This document shows positions 26,771 through 34,286 of a DNA stretch of 46,649 nucleotides, piece after piece. The stretch is from Candidatus Moranbacteria bacterium CG_4_9_14_3_um_filter_44_28. GTDB lineage: Bacteria; Patescibacteriota; Minisyncoccia; Moranbacterales; UBA11712. Position 1 is the first letter of the stretch; every line of letters begins with the position of its first letter. The stretch spans positions 433-47,081 of the forward strand of contig PFVO01000024.1 in NCBI GenBank assembly GCA_002790655.1. Direction: 5' to 3'. The translations under genes were made by a program, and so were the position numbers. The notes under the pieces are model-generated. The model saw only the letters and a list, made by a program, of their open reading frames with translations, was not told where the DNA came from and searched no databases.

Positions 26771-26821
26771 AATGTTCGAGTGTTATATTTATATTATACC
26801 CGAACATTACCCGAAGGTCAA
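26771..26821 (-). promoter_or_regulatory. lexA promoter with inverted half-sites (likely SOS operator)
   Basis: On the minus strand, TTGACC (26816-26821) and TATAAT (26793-26798) are separated by exactly 17 bases. AATGTTCG occurs in the spacer and CGAACATT (its reverse complement) downstream of the -10, with 22 bases between them. The spacer also holds a direct repeat, TTCGGGTA followed by GTTCGGGTA. The 8-mers resemble halves of the CGAAC/GTTCG operator of Gram-positive LexA but are spread apart, so this could be an unusual operator for an autoregulated lexA. Confidence 0.65.
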
Positions 26822-26829
26822 AAGGGGAG

Positions 26830-26838
26830 TTATCCACA
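26830..26838. promoter_or_regulatory. Perfect DnaA box upstream of lexA
   Basis: TTATCCACA is an exact DnaA-box consensus, eight bases upstream of the lexA -35. It is the only exact copy noticed outside the origin region. It could be chance, a DnaA-binding control site or a datA-like titration site. Confidence 0.45.
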
Positions 26839-26943
26839 GTTATATAACCCTAAGCTCGAAGGAACTGGTTTTTGTTTGTGTTTAAGATATAATTAGGGTG
26901 ATCCGCCCCAACATTCAACATCAGGGTAAAATTTTTACACATA

Positions 26944-27225
26944 ATGAAATCCTTAAGAGACTTGCTGAACAAAAAAAATGTCGGCAAGGCCGCGGAAGCC
27001 GACGCAAAAACCATTGAAAGCGTTTTTTTTGACGTTTTGGGGAAAGAGTTGAAGAATGTTGAACGCTCCGACGTCCGGGAAGTGAAAGTAAAAGACAAGA
27101 AAATTCTGGTGCGGACAATTCACCCGGCGGTGGCGAGTGAAATCTGGAGAAAGAGAGAGAAGATAAAAAACAAAATCAACGAAGAACTGGGCAAAGAAAC
27201 AGTAGAGGTGATAAAGGCAAAATAA
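26944..27225 (+). CDS. DciA/DUF721-like small protein (candidate helicase loader)
   Basis: 93 residues. The second half (ILVRTIHPAVASEIWRKREK then INEELGKETVEVIKAK) matches the DciA/DUF721 pattern: a hydrophobic strand followed by a 'swa.eL.....ll..iN..lg...v..i' helix-strand unit. The N-terminal 45 residues are helical and basic/acidic. DciA loads the replicative helicase in bacteria lacking DnaC/DnaI, and the locus is close to dnaA and dnaN. No strong promoter is seen ahead of it, and a good terminator follows. Moderately sure of family, since it is short and divergent. Confidence 0.6.
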   Translation: MKSLRDLLNKKNVGKAAEADAKTIESVFFDVLGKELKNVERSDVREVKVKDKKILVRTIHPAVASEIWRKREKIKNKINEELGKETVEVIKAK

Positions 27226-27255
27226 ATTTTTCAAGATAAAGCCGGACTTTTTCCG

Positions 27256-27276
27256 CCCCGACAAAAATTGTCGGGG
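27256..27276. terminator. Bidirectional terminator hairpin
   Basis: CCCCGACAA and TTGTCGGGG form a 9-bp perfect stem with a three-base AAA loop between the DciA-like gene (+) and the convergent PBP gene (-). T-rich bases follow on both strands. Confidence 0.75.
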
Positions 27277-27293
27277 CTCTTTGAAACCAAGCC

Positions 27294-29525
27294 TTAAAAA
27301 TCACTCGACTTGCATTCCTCCATGTTTTCCTGAACATCAAACTCTTTGCCTTCCGCCCATTTAACGACCCCTTTTTCCCAAGCCGTGAACAAAGGGTCTT
27401 TCTGGGGCTGTTTGGGAACGTCGCCGCGGGGATTGTCTTTGTCCACCCAGTAGAGAATGGAATGAGCCGAAAAAAACTTTTTCTTGCGCTTCTTTTTTTC
27501 GCTTGGGCAGTTGTCGTTGGCCAGGCAATATTTCCCGTCCCCGATTTTGCAAACCGTCACTTCTTTTTCCTCGCCCTGAATTGTTCCGTCAAGCACCGCT
27601 TTTCCTGTTTTGATTTCCTTGGCTTCGGGAAATCTTTCAATGGCCATATTGGCAAGAGCTTTATCCATAAATTCCCGCCAGATCGGGGCGGCGACATAGA
27701 CTCCGTCGGCGCCGGCCGCCATGGGAGCGTTGTTGTTGTTCCCCGCCCAGACGCCGGCAACAAGATTGGGGGTATAGCCGACCGTCCAGGCATCCCGCCA
27801 TTCGTTGGTTGTTCCGGTTTTCACGGCTACCGGGCGGCTGTCAAAGCGAAGCGGGGAATTTGATCCGAAAACGGGAGAGCGGAGGCTATTGTCGGAAAGA
27901 ATAGCGTCAATCTGGGCGCAAATGTCCTGATCCAAAACCTTTTCGCCGGGCGAACTTTTGTATTCTTCCAAAACATTGTTTCGCGAGTCGGTGATTTTGA
28001 GAATGGCGGTCTTGTCATGGCGGATTCCATTGGTAGCGAAGGTCCCAAAAGCGCTCACGTGATCAATTAGTTTCACCTCTCCTCCGCCGAGCACAAGGGC
28101 CAAGCCGTACCTGCCACGGTTTTTGAGCGTAGTGATTCCCATTGATTGGGCGGTGTTGATGGAATTGTCCACGCCGGCCAGATAAAGCGTTTTCACGGCG
28201 GGAATATTGAGCGATCGGGCCAGCGCCTCTCTCATTTTCACCGGTCCGCTGAATTTATTGGAATAGTTTTGGGGAGTATAGGGCTGGTCTTTGGTTCCGA
28301 AATTTGTCTCAACGTCAAAAATGACCGTGTTGGGCGTATAGCCCTTTTTAAAGGCGGTGGCGTAAACATAGGGTTTAAAGGAAGAGCCTGGCTGGCGGTC
28401 GCGGACGGCTACGTTCACGTTCCCGTCAATGGATTTGTCAAAATAATCCCGCGAGCCGACCATAGCCAGAATCTGTCCCGTTTTGGGGTCAATGGCAGTG
28501 AGCGCCGCGTTTGTCGCCCGGTATTTTGTATTCGCGGCTACGCCTTTTTTTACCGTTTCCTCGGCAATTTGCTGTTTTCCCCAATCAAGGGTGGTATAAA
28601 CTTTCATCCCTCCCTCTTCAACTTGTTTTTCGCCGTATTTATTCACCAGTTGCTCTTTGACGTACATAACAAAATGCGGAGCCTGAATGCTCTCCTGAAA
28701 AGGTTTTATTTCTGCCAAAACGTCAAATTCTTTGGCGGACGCGGCCTGATTGGAGGTGATATACCCCATTTTTTGCATCTGATCGAGAACATATTCCTGC
28801 CGACCCTTGAGTTCATCAAGATGCGACCCGTAGGGGGAATAATAGGTCGGCGCTTTGGGAAGCGAAGCGAGAAGCGCCGATTCGGCCAGCTTCAGGTCTT
28901 TGGCGTCTTTTCCGAAAAAAGTTTGGGCCGCCGCCTGAATTCCGTAGGCGTTTGAACCGTAGGGAATTTCATTAAGATACATCTCAAGAATTTCATCTTT
29001 GGAAAACCTTTGTTCAAGTTCAACTGAGAGAATCACTTCTTTCACTTTGCGGGTAAAAGTTCGCTCGGGGGTGAGAACCGTATTTTTAATCAGCTGCTGG
29101 GTAATGGTCGAGCCGCCCTGGCTCACTTTTCGTCCCAGAAGATCATAAATTGCGGCCCGGGCAATGGCTTTGAATTGAACCCCATAATGCTGGTAGAAAG
29201 TCTGGTCTTCGGCGGCAATGGTCGCGGCCCGGACAATTTCACTCATATCCTTCAAAGGAATCGAGGTTCTTTTTTCTTCGCCGTGAATTTCATAAAGGAG
29301 ATACTCTCCCGTGCGGTCGTAGATTTTTGTTGATTCCACCACTTGTCTTTTGTTGAGCTTTCCCGGGCTCGGCAGGTCTTTGGCGTAATAGGCAAAAATG
29401 CCGATGGCAAAAAGCAGCCCAGCAACGGCGCACCAGATAAAAAATTTCAAAATTCTCCTCGGCCAGGATCTCTTTTTTTTGCCTTTCTTAAGGGCTTCTT
29501 TGGTGTTGTCGACGAGGTTTTTCAT
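27294..29525 (-). CDS. mrcA: Class A penicillin-binding protein (PBP1A type)
   Basis: 743 residues. A basic cytoplasmic start (KKGKKKRSWPRRI) and one membrane helix (~25-48) are followed by a GT51 glycosyltransferase domain with catalytic Glu in IAAEDQTFYQHYG and the STITQQLIKN motif. The transpeptidase domain has the active Ser in GSSFKPY, an SLN motif in ARSLNIPAVK and KTG in VKTGTTNEWRDA. It polymerises and crosslinks peptidoglycan outside the membrane. The C-terminal ~90 residues are a Cys-containing charged extension (VCKIGDGKYCLANDNCPSEK), possibly disulfide-bearing. A decayed copy of its 5' end lies 0.8 kb upstream. Confidence 0.95.
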   Translation of the reverse strand: MKNLVDNTKEALKKGKKKRSWPRRILKFFIWCAVAGLLFAIGIFAYYAKDLPSPGKLNKRQVVESTKIYDRTGEYLLYEIHGEEKRTSIPLKDMSEIVRAATIAAEDQTFYQHYGVQFKAIARAAIYDLLGRKVSQGGSTITQQLIKNTVLTPERTFTRKVKEVILSVELEQRFSKDEILEMYLNEIPYGSNAYGIQAAAQTFFGKDAKDLKLAESALLASLPKAPTYYSPYGSHLDELKGRQEYVLDQMQKMGYITSNQAASAKEFDVLAEIKPFQESIQAPHFVMYVKEQLVNKYGEKQVEEGGMKVYTTLDWGKQQIAEETVKKGVAANTKYRATNAALTAIDPKTGQILAMVGSRDYFDKSIDGNVNVAVRDRQPGSSFKPYVYATAFKKGYTPNTVIFDVETNFGTKDQPYTPQNYSNKFSGPVKMREALARSLNIPAVKTLYLAGVDNSINTAQSMGITTLKNRGRYGLALVLGGGEVKLIDHVSAFGTFATNGIRHDKTAILKITDSRNNVLEEYKSSPGEKVLDQDICAQIDAILSDNSLRSPVFGSNSPLRFDSRPVAVKTGTTNEWRDAWTVGYTPNLVAGVWAGNNNNAPMAAGADGVYVAAPIWREFMDKALANMAIERFPEAKEIKTGKAVLDGTIQGEEKEVTVCKIGDGKYCLANDNCPSEKKKRKKKFFSAHSILYWVDKDNPRGDVPKQPQKDPLFTAWEKGVVKWAEGKEFDVQENMEECKSSDF

Positions 29526-29577
29526 CTGATTGTTTTACGCAACGGTCAAGTTGGTATTTTCTATTTTCTTTACACTT

Positions 29578-30168
29578 TTATTTAAAAATAACTATTGTAA
29601 AATCTTTTTCGTGATAATGATTCCGCAGAACTATTTTCTTGGAAAGTTTCACGCAATATGCTAATAAATCCATAGAATTAGCGTAATAGATAGTCGAACC
29701 CTTCTTGTTATTCGGCGATATGCCTCCCGCCATATTAAAGGCGACTGCTTCTTTGCAATGATTAAACATTGTCTTAATTGCCCTTTTTCTAAAACTCATA
29801 GTTTTTTTTCCATAATTGCTGTTTAAAGCTCCGCAACAAATTATGATATCAAATTTTTTCTTCAGCGGATTTTTAAAATAATTTCCCGTGACAAAATCAT
29901 ATTCTGGGTATCTTTTTTTAGCTTCTTGAATAAACTCCTTCATAATGTCAATGCCGGTATATTTGAATGAGGTGCTTTTACTGAATATAAAGGGAATAAT
30001 ATCTCCAAATCCGCATCCGACGTCAAGTATCGATTTATTACTGAAATTCAAATCCTTAACCAATTCTTTATATCTTATTGCAGCCGAATCATACGAATTA
30101 TACATCAACGATTTTATTGAACCTTTGTATTTTTTGAAAGCTTTCTTGTATGCCCTTTTTTTCTCCAT
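29578..30168 (-). CDS. SAM-dependent class I methyltransferase
   Basis: 196 residues. A Rossmann-type SAM site, ILDVGCGFGDIIPFI (motif I, ~47-61), with the following GIDIMKEFI (motif II) and FDIIICCGALN (motif IV). It is a small methyltransferase with an alpha-helical basic start; the substrate cannot be inferred. It lies between the two copies of the PBP 5' region, so it probably arrived with the rearrangement that duplicated them. Confidence 0.85.
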   Translation of the reverse strand: MEKKRAYKKAFKKYKGSIKSLMYNSYDSAAIRYKELVKDLNFSNKSILDVGCGFGDIIPFIFSKSTSFKYTGIDIMKEFIQEAKKRYPEYDFVTGNYFKNPLKKKFDIIICCGALNSNYGKKTMSFRKRAIKTMFNHCKEAVAFNMAGGISPNNKKGSTIYYANSMDLLAYCVKLSKKIVLRNHYHEKDFTIVIFK

Positions 30169-30209
30169 ATTAACAAATTCAATGTTTATTTATTATCTTA
30201 TCTTTCTCT

Positions 30210-30320
30210 CTATTCTTTCAGATAATCGGCAAGCTGGCTAAGCTCGTCAGATATTTTATCATCTAAAGTGAAGGAAGGAAAAAAATTTACTTCTATAACA
30301 TATAGTTTTCCTCCCTGTTT
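30210..30320 (-). pseudogene. C-terminal remnant of an ATP-grasp enzyme
   Basis: An open minus-strand frame with no start codon, reading GGKLYVIEVNFFPSF then TLDDKISDELSQLADYLKE and a TAG at 30210-30212. 'VIEVN.FPSF' fits the Mg-binding ExN strand at the C-terminal end of D-Ala-D-Ala-ligase/ATP-grasp proteins. A TGA at 30321-30323 ends the frame on the upstream side. It directly abuts the decayed PBP 5' copy, giving a fused relic of two unrelated genes. Two intact ATP-grasp genes lie 1-3 kb upstream. Confidence 0.55.
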
Positions 30321-30442
30321 TCAAAATTCTCCTTAGCTAGGATTTCCTTTTTTGCCTTTCTTAGGGGCTTCTTTGGTGTTGTCTATGAGGGTTTTCATTG
30401 GGTTATATTACAAAATTGGCAAGTTATTATTTTCTCTTACCT
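30318..30442 (-). pseudogene. Decayed duplicate of the 5' end and leader of the PBP gene
   Basis: This stretch aligns base by base with 29445-29575, covering the first ~28 codons of the PBP gene and the leader before it. The shared words include CAAAATTCTCCT, GCCTTTCTTA and GGGCTTCTTTGGTGTTGTC. From an ATG at 30398 it reads MKTLIDNTKEAPKKGKKG compared with MKNLVDNTKEALKKGKKK in the intact gene, and then stops at TAG (frameshift and stop). It is not expressed as a protein. Confidence 0.8.
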
Positions 30443-30453
30443 TATAGTATATG

Positions 30454-31103
30454 TCAACCTCTATTTGCAAGTAAATATTTATCTTTTTCTTTTTCCCAAA
30501 TTTTCAAAACATGATATTTGGGAATTTGCATTTGGCTTATGTCTAACAAGCTTAACTTAAGAAGGGTAATGATATCTTGTAAATTTCCAGCTCCAAAAAA
30601 GAGTAATTTTTCTAGGCCGGCCTCTCTTAGTTTTTCTGATAAAATATATTGCTCCAAATAAGCCGTATCCTTGCTGTGGGTCAAAAATTTTTTTCGAGCA
30701 AAGCGCTTATAAAAACTCTTTAAGTTTTTGTTAGAATCTCGAAAGCGGAGATAGATTATCTGCAAGGAAGGAATTTTTACCGCCGACTTGAAAAATTCTC
30801 TCATTAAAATTTCTCCCCAGCCTCTTCCTCGATATCGGCGGGAGACCAGAAGAGCCGCTAGATTCAGCTTTGATTTATTAATAGGGGAAAGTCTGCCTAG
30901 CCTATTATCAAGCCAGTGAGTTTATTCTTATTTCCGATTGTTATGCAAAGGGGTCGTCGCTTCTTATCAGAGAAGTATTTTTTAAGGGATTTTTCATTCC
31001 ATCTTGATTTTGGAAAGTTTTGATTATGCAGGGAAAGGAGAGACAGCCTTTGCTCCCCTGAAGGCCGACACAGCAAGCCTAATTTAGTACTTCGATCAGC
31101 CAT
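30454..31103 (-). pseudogene. GNAT acetyltransferase-like gene split by a frameshift
   Basis: Two open pieces lie in one orientation. The first (ATG 31103 to TAG 30897) ends ...NKLTGLIIG; the second continues in another frame as RLSPINKSKLNLAALLVSRRYRGRGWGEILMREFF. RRYRGRGWGEIL is the GNAT motif A (RxxGxG) that binds acetyl-CoA. At the junction the DNA reads ATAATAGGCTAGGCAGA: removing one TAGGC copy restores a continuous ~215-residue protein, so a 5-base duplication is the simplest cause. The intact part beyond residue ~110 has an unusual hydrophobic extension. It follows the ATP-grasp operon by 15 bases and was probably part of it. Confidence 0.65.
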
Positions 31104-31118
31104 ATTTCTGATTGATAG

Positions 31119-32072
31119 CTACTCTATATTTTTCAATTTTAAGATAAAACTAATTATATCTTTAACAACATTTCTGGTTTTTCCGCGAGTAGGATTATAG
31201 TGAAGATATATATCAGTCTTTCCATTTATTTCGATGATGTTGAAATTCTGTTTTTTAGGATCTCTTGTTATGTCATCGCACATAACATCTATTCCTACTA
31301 AGTATTTCCAAGTTGCTTTTGCCGCTTGAACGCAGATGCGAACAGTTTCTTTATGCACGCTGCTAGTTACATCTTCAGTTTCTCCTCCTTCATTAAGAGA
31401 CGAATTTTTTCTTAAGTAGACTATCTCTCCATTTTTAGGAATGCTTCTCAGAGCATGTCCTTGCTCTTTTAACAATTTTATCAAGTTAGCATCGAAAGGA
31501 GTTTTTCTGGGAGTTTTTCTTTGCTTTTTTTTAATCAATTCCTCGACGTTATTCTTTCCATCTCCAAATACACGCGGAGGAATCAGCCTTAGCGCCCCAA
31601 GGACTTTATTTCCCAGAACTGTTAGCCGGTATTCTTTTCCACTTACCATTTCTTGAGCGATAAGTTTTGGTATTTTTTTTATCTCTCTCTTTAAAATTTT
31701 TTTCGCCTCTTTTTTTAAACTAATATCGGGGAAGATACCGATGCTTTGTGATCCCTCTGCATCTTTTATGATAATTGGATATTTTAATGAGCCTAGTTTT
31801 TTGTTCAGTTCTTTCTCGGCAATTTTTCGATAAAAGCAAACAGTTTTGGGAGTCGGAAGATTGTGTTTTTTAAGAAGAAGATAAGTTAAATCTTTAAACT
31901 TGGTTGTTTCTTCTCCTACTATTAAATTGCTGGCAATTTTGAATTTTCTAGTAGTTAAAATTCTTTTACCTTTTATTTTTATATAAAAATATCCTCTTTC
32001 AGGAATAACTTTCTCAATTTCTCCTCCCATTTGCTTGACAACTTTCTTAATAATTGGTGGATTTTTTATCAT
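31119..32072 (-). CDS. Cyanophycin-synthetase-like ATP-grasp ligase
   Basis: 317 residues. It shows the ATP-grasp fold: KYPIIIKDAEGSQSIGIF (nucleotide loop), GKEYRLTVLGNKVLGALR, a VFGDGKNNVEELIKKK segment and SLNEGGETEDVT, both typical of cyanophycin synthetase and GshAB-like ligases, and a final FNIIEINGKTDIYLHYNP with Mg-binding E and N. It lacks the Mur-ligase half of cyanophycin synthetase. Such enzymes join an amino acid to a carboxylate through an acyl phosphate. Its ATG overlaps the stop of the upstream gene by four bases (ATGA), so it is co-translated with the ligase/protease fusion. Confidence 0.85.
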   Translation of the reverse strand: MIKNPPIIKKVVKQMGGEIEKVIPERGYFYIKIKGKRILTTRKFKIASNLIVGEETTKFKDLTYLLLKKHNLPTPKTVCFYRKIAEKELNKKLGSLKYPIIIKDAEGSQSIGIFPDISLKKEAKKILKREIKKIPKLIAQEMVSGKEYRLTVLGNKVLGALRLIPPRVFGDGKNNVEELIKKKQRKTPRKTPFDANLIKLLKEQGHALRSIPKNGEIVYLRKNSSLNEGGETEDVTSSVHKETVRICVQAAKATWKYLVGIDVMCDDITRDPKKQNFNIIEINGKTDIYLHYNPTRGKTRNVVKDIISFILKLKNIE

Positions 32073-33523
32073 TTTTCTTGCGCTGGATTAATTAAAAAAT
32101 TTTTGAGGTCTCGGCGGCCGATTAGAAGAGGATATTTCAAACCGGTTCGATTGGCTATGGCAATTTTGGAAACAATGGGGATGTCGCTTAAGGCCAGATT
32201 AAGCTTAATCTCAATCCTATAAGTGGCGCCGTGCGAGGAGTAGGTTTTGGCTACTCCAATAATATCAGAATGTTGTTCAAGCCTTTTCCATGTTTCGTTA
32301 GCGCTTAAAGTCTTTATCTCCTCGTTGCTTAATGTACGATCGAGATGAAAATCTTCCCAGTATTTTACTGCCTCTTCAAAGCCTAATTTTTTAGCCAACT
32401 CTTTGTCTATTGAAGAAATTCCAGCTCCAGTATCAATTCGGGCTTCGGCTTCGATTTCCTTTTCGTCTTTGCCAGTTATTTTTACTTTCTCAATTGTTCC
32501 GATTAACTTCTTTCCCGAAATATCCTCGATTTCCTCCTCGATTTCTCCGCCGAAAAGATTCATTCCGACCGCCACGCCTTTTTCGATTGTTTTGATTTTT
32601 AGATCTTCAACTCTTCGCAATCTTCCCAAAAGCCCGTCGAGATTGGCAAGCTGAATGGAAAGTCCCGGGCGGGCGTTGAGTTCCAAAAATACCGGACCCC
32701 GGTCGCGGTCAATGGCAACGTCGGCCCCCAAAAAACCGAGTTTTGAAATTTCCTGCGCCCGGACGGCCAGAGTCAAAATATCCTTCCAGTAGGGAATTCT
32801 TATTCCCGAAAGCAAAAGTCTTGTGCCGGGGAGATATTCGATGACTTTGTTTTTTCCCTGAACGGCAGTGGTTGTGACGCCGGTTGCCAGGTCAATTCCC
32901 ACGCCGATGGCTCCCTGCTGGAGATTGGCTTTCCCGTCCGATTCGCGGGTGGGAAGCCGCAGCATTGCCATTACTGGCACTTTGTTATAAACAATTATCC
33001 TGATATCGGGAACTCCTTTGAAAGAATACGGCTTGAAAAGCTTGAGGAGCTTGAGTCTTTCTTCGAAAAAAGCAATATCGGGAACGCCGGCCAAAGAAAA
33101 GCTTCCATCGAGAATATTCTGGACATGAGTTTTAATATCCTCAATGGTGACAAGCGAACTGTCAGCTTTGATCCAGGTATCGGGCAGACTCCCGCCTGCA
33201 TCCCGCCCAAGGCGGGAAGCATCTCGGGCGGGTTTCTTCTTTCCATAAACAACCAAAATTCCCTCACCCCCGAATCCGCGATTGGGTTTCAGCACCCAGG
33301 AATCCGGAAGCGCGCCCCAGTCGAAATTTTCAAGTTCTTCGAAGCTTTTTATCTTTGCAATAACATTGGGAACGGGAAGTTCGGCTTTTTTCAAGACGCG
33401 CTTGCTGAAAAGCTTGTCGTCGGCAAGACGTCTTGCGCGGCGCAAGTTGTTGGGACGGATAAACTGAAGATTCCGGGCATTCATCCCCAAAATTTTCCGG
33501 CTGCTCTTTAAGAATGAGATCAT
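32069..33523 (-). CDS. ATP-grasp glutamate-ligase-like domain fused to a RimB-type retropepsin domain
   Basis: 484 residues. Residues ~1-310 form an 'alpha-L-glutamate ligase-like' ATP-grasp domain: VLKPNRGFGGEGIL (78-90), QQGAIGVGIDLATG (~202-214) and FLELNARPG with E281 and N283. Residues ~335-484 are a RimB/'ATP-dependent zinc protease' domain (PF05618): ARIDTGAGISS with catalytic-type D364, and NRTGLKYPLLIGRRDL near the end. In other bacteria these are separate neighbouring genes. RimB is a retropepsin that trims glutamate tails added by RimK. A GC-rich palindrome (33191-33232) adds a KKPARDASRLGRDAGGSLPD loop to the ligase domain. Confidence 0.85.
   Translation of the reverse strand: MISFLKSSRKILGMNARNLQFIRPNNLRRARRLADDKLFSKRVLKKAELPVPNVIAKIKSFEELENFDWGALPDSWVLKPNRGFGGEGILVVYGKKKPARDASRLGRDAGGSLPDTWIKADSSLVTIEDIKTHVQNILDGSFSLAGVPDIAFFEERLKLLKLFKPYSFKGVPDIRIIVYNKVPVMAMLRLPTRESDGKANLQQGAIGVGIDLATGVTTTAVQGKNKVIEYLPGTRLLLSGIRIPYWKDILTLAVRAQEISKLGFLGADVAIDRDRGPVFLELNARPGLSIQLANLDGLLGRLRRVEDLKIKTIEKGVAVGMNLFGGEIEEEIEDISGKKLIGTIEKVKITGKDEKEIEAEARIDTGAGISSIDKELAKKLGFEEAVKYWEDFHLDRTLSNEEIKTLSANETWKRLEQHSDIIGVAKTYSSHGATYRIEIKLNLALSDIPIVSKIAIANRTGLKYPLLIGRRDLKNFLINPAQEK
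33191..33232. repeat. In-frame CCCGCC palindromic element in the ligase gene
   Basis: CCCGCC-TGCAT-CCCGCC-CAA-GGCGGG-AAGCATCTC-GGGCGGG gives nested stems. The insertion keeps the frame and adds roughly 20 hydrophilic residues where related ATP-grasp proteins would run straight through (from memory of the family). Confidence 0.65.
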
Positions 33524-34164
33524 CGGGGTTTCAATATTTGCCTAAAGCGAAAGTATTCGGAAATGCGAAGCCCGGTCCATTTGCCAAGAAAGATGTTTAT
33601 CGGGATGGTTAGCAGGCTTATCCAAGGATATTGGAGAATAGCGCTGATGAGAAAATGCCAGCTGGCGATGTAATAACCAATGATGGAAATGAGGAGCGTT
33701 TCAAAAGCGAGAATCACCGCGGCCCGGCCGCCCTTTTCAATCTGAACGGCGACAAACTTTTCAACGAGCGTTATCATGATGAGAATCGGAAAAATGCTGA
33801 CGCTTGCAAGCCCCGTGCGATTGAAAGTCCCGCCGACGAAAAGCAAAAGAAGAATCGAAAAGCCGACAATGGTAATCATTATGGCGACGCGGGGGAGATA
33901 AAGGAGGCGGGCCCGCTTCAGAATGAAGCGTGTTAGTGTCCCGACAACAATTACGGTGACGAAAATGGTAATTCCGTATTTGATTTGATTGGTGGCCAGA
34001 AGCGCGAAAGTGATTATGGCCGGGGTATAAATTCCGAAAGCTTTTATTCCGATAACTTGCCGGAAAAAAGCGATGACAGTAACGATAATCGGCAAGATTA
34101 AAACCAGAACGAGCGTGTCGAGGGGAATCCCGTTGGCAAGAGCGAGAGTTATAAATTGATTCAT
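33520..34164 (-). CDS. 7-TM protein of the inactive-transglutaminase-associated family
   Basis: 214 residues, nearly all membrane: about seven helices, starting MNQFITLALANGIPLDTLVLVLILPI and with the family-typical FGIYTPAIITFAL, ARLLYLPRVAIMITIV and RISEYFRF segments. In other bacteria this 7-TM module (PF14402) is usually fused to an inactive transglutaminase domain and encoded beside an alpha-L-glutamate-ligase-like and a RimB-like gene. Here the soluble domain is gone. It overlaps the ligase/protease gene by four bases (ATGA). It probably anchors that enzyme at the membrane (inference). Confidence 0.8.
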   Translation of the reverse strand: MNQFITLALANGIPLDTLVLVLILPIIVTVIAFFRQVIGIKAFGIYTPAIITFALLATNQIKYGITIFVTVIVVGTLTRFILKRARLLYLPRVAIMITIVGFSILLLLFVGGTFNRTGLASVSIFPILIMITLVEKFVAVQIEKGGRAAVILAFETLLISIIGYYIASWHFLISAILQYPWISLLTIPINIFLGKWTGLRISEYFRFRQILKPR

Positions 34165-34249
34165 AGGTTTTGATAATTAGTAAAAAATAAAAAAAGCCCC
34201 TTTTCGCCTAAATAGTACCGAATTTCAGGGGGTTTGTCAATGGAAAATC

Positions 34250-34286
34250 AAGACTAAGCCCTAGGAAATTACTAAGACTTAGTCTT
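34250..34286. terminator. Inverted repeat at the 3' end of ruvC
   Basis: AAGACTAAG and CTTAGTCTT form a perfect 9-bp stem around a 19-base loop, overlapping the last codons of ruvC on the minus strand; TTGATTTT follows on that strand. Terminator or attenuator; the gap to the 7-TM gene holds nothing else clear. Confidence 0.5.

Noticed and set aside
27462-27863. Long plus-strand frame inside the PBP gene
   Set aside because: It is a frame shadow of the PBP coding strand, as are other long overlapping frames at 28146-28955 and 22197-22859.
30454-30804. Independent 116-residue gene starting at ATG 30804
   Set aside because: The frame upstream of this Met continues a GNAT motif, so it is the second half of the frameshifted gene.
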